A DNA stretch of 6,007 bases from positions 1 to 6,007 of the forward strand of contig JABFWM010000464.1 in NCBI GenBank assembly GCA_013362195.1. Reading direction: 5' to 3'. The notes below the pieces were generated by a model. That model did no database searches, was not told the DNA's origin, and was given only the letters and a program-made list of their open reading frames with translations. Position numbers and translations under genes: made by a program. This document shows, in pieces, positions 5,095 to 6,007 of the stretch (its first letter is position 1; each line of letters begins with the position of its first letter). This stretch comes from Acidobacteriota bacterium. GTDB taxonomy: Bacteria; Acidobacteriota; Vicinamibacteria; Vicinamibacterales; 2-12-FULL-66-21.

Positions 5095-5946
5095 TCAGAC
5101 ATACACGCTGAGGATCGACCAGAGGATGCTGAGCGCGGTGAGGCCGAGGCAGATCGCGGCGCCGACGAAGTGATCCATCCGCTCTCTCTTCAGCGGATCG
5201 AGCCACATCCCGGCGAGATAGCCGCCGATGAAGCCGCCGCCATGCGCGTAGTTGTCGACGCCCGGCACGAACAAGCCGAACACGAACATCGTCATCGCGT
5301 AGCCGAGCGCCTCGGAGCGCACGAGCGTGCTGCCGCCGCGGCGGCCGTAGTAGACGAGCGCGCCGAGCAGGCCGAAGATGGGCGCGGACGCGCCGATCGT
5401 GAACTGCGCACCGTTGAGGAACGGCAGCGCGGGCAGGAACATGCCCGCGAAGGACGAGAGCAGGAAGCCGGCGGCGCCGGCAATCGTATAGATGATGATC
5501 ATCCGCGCCGCGCCGTACATGTCCGCGACCGCCGGCCCGAGCTGCCGCACGAACATCATGTTGAACAGGATGTGCAGCGCGCCGCCGTGCAGCCAGCCTG
5601 CGCTCAGCACCGTCCACCAGCGGTCGTAGACGAAGACCGGCACCGCGCCGCTGGCGCCGAACAGAAACAACGTCCCCGTCCCCGGACCCAGGATCGAGAA
5701 AATCGATCCGGACATCAGCGACTCCCCCCGCCATAGCGAGACGAGGAGCGTCGCCGCATACAGCGTCGAGCAGCCGTAGACGACCAGCGTCAGAAACCCG
5801 AGATCGTTCCCGAAGCGGCGCAGCACCGGACCGAAGCCCCACAGGCCGGGATTGCGGCGGCCGCAGTTGTAGCAGCGCTCGTCGTTGACGCCGACGAGCG
5901 AGCCGCACGACGCGCATACCACGGAGCCGGTCTTCTGCCTGAACAT
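5095..5946 (-). CDS. Rhomboid family intramembrane serine protease with N-terminal zinc ribbon
   Basis: This 283-residue inner-membrane protease should cut transmembrane substrates within the bilayer. The catalytic Ser-His dyad is visible: S187 in TIGASAPIFG (183-192), a variant of the rhomboid GxSx motif, and H235 in DNYAHGGGFIGGY (231-243). LHILFNMMF (124-132) matches the GlpG segment with the oxyanion-stabilising His and Asn (H125, N129). About six or seven membrane segments can be placed (roughly 48-70, 82-105, 110-133, 148-172, 183-200, 213-228, 233-248 and 260-282, some uncertain). Before the first one lies a cytoplasmic zinc-ribbon-like knuckle, CASC (11-14) and CYNC (25-28), common in rhomboids of several phyla; its role is unknown. 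The ATG at 5946 lacks a Shine-Dalgarno sequence and is probably read from a very short leader. It seems monocistronic, ending in two hairpins. Natural substrates are unknown. Confidence 0.93.
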   Translation of the reverse strand: MFRQKTGSVVCASCGSLVGVNDERCYNCGRRNPGLWGFGPVLRRFGNDLGFLTLVVYGCSTLYAATLLVSLWRGESLMSGSIFSILGPGTGTLFLFGASGAVPVFVYDRWWTVLSAGWLHGGALHILFNMMFVRQLGPAVADMYGAARMIIIYTIAGAAGFLLSSFAGMFLPALPFLNGAQFTIGASAPIFGLLGALVYYGRRGGSTLVRSEALGYAMTMFVFGLFVPGVDNYAHGGGFIGGYLAGMWLDPLKRERMDHFVGAAICLGLTALSILWSILSVYV

Positions 5947-5953
5947 AGGAAGA

Positions 5954-5965
5954 ACAGTGTACTGT
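5954..5965. promoter_or_regulatory. Small inverted repeat with -10-like TACACT upstream of the rhomboid gene
   Basis: ACAGT (5954-5958) and ACTGT (5961-5965) form an interrupted palindrome ending eight bases before the ATG. On the minus strand it contains TACACT (5961-5956), a 4-of-6 match to TATAAT ten bases from the start codon. A repressor site overlapping a promoter is one reading. A TTGACA (5968-5963) overlaps it but has no matching -10 at the right spacing, which would fall inside the start codon. Weak evidence. Confidence 0.3.
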
Positions 5966-5969
5966 CAAA

Positions 5970-6007
5970 GGCTCAGGGCTCAGGGCTCAGGGCTCAGGGC
6001 TTACGGC
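5970..6007. repeat. Tandem heptamer array GGCTCAG, at least four perfect copies
   Basis: Four exact copies of GGCTCAG run from 5970 to 5997, followed by a diverged GGCTTAC (5998-6004) and the window edge, so the array may continue. It starts 24 bases upstream of the rhomboid start codon. The unit differs in sequence from the array at 4940-5034 but has the same length. Confidence 0.85.

Noticed and set aside
4567..5736. Plus-strand open frame of 389 codons across the heptamers and antisense to the rhomboid gene
   Set aside because: It translates the repeats and hairpins and then a charged shadow of the rhomboid gene; no domain is recognisable.

Overview
The window is GC-rich, densely packed bacterial chromosome. 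The mixture of genes is ordinary and chromosomal: a short-form Aat, a DauA-like SulP transporter, an SDR-type threonine dehydrogenase, a zinc-ribbon rhomboid, and a membrane protein fused to a spermidine-synthase-like enzyme. Together with the hairpins and heptanucleotide tandem repeats between genes, this resembles Acidobacteriota, perhaps the Vicinamibacteria. That assignment rests on family resemblance and memory of similar sequences, not on a marker gene. I see no rRNA, tRNA, CRISPR array, transposase or phage gene.

Layout. Bases 1-1717 hold a minus-strand operon of three genes: a small universal stress protein (transcribed first), leucyl/phenylalanyl-tRNA--protein transferase (aat), and the N-terminal part of a multi-pass membrane protein of the fused MFS/spermidine synthase type, which runs off the left edge. 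Both junctions are 4-base GTGA overlaps without a Shine-Dalgarno sequence, so the genes look translationally coupled. Bases 1718-1836 are a divergent intergenic region with a perfect 31-base palindrome. Bases 1837-3507 (plus strand) encode a SulP anion transporter with a C-terminal STAS domain. It converges, with only 20 bases between, on a minus-strand pair: an SDR-family L-threonine 3-dehydrogenase-like enzyme (3909-4925, transcribed first) followed by a [2Fe-2S] ferredoxin (3528-3887). Bases 4926-5094 hold no gene but are packed with structure: a consensus TATAAT box, about 13 copies of a degenerate heptamer, and two adjacent strong hairpins. Bases 5095-5946 (minus strand) encode a rhomboid intramembrane serine protease with an N-terminal zinc ribbon. 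A second, unrelated heptamer array starts 24 bases upstream of its start codon and runs off the right edge.

How the genes work together. The left operon joins stress response and N-degron tagging of proteins to an unrelated-looking membrane enzyme. The threonine dehydrogenase and ferredoxin are probably co-transcribed, but no shared pathway is evident. I found no new multi-gene system. The least ordinary signals are non-coding: the 31-base palindrome, the double hairpin, and two heptamer arrays that each lie just upstream of a -10-like box and an almost leaderless gene start.
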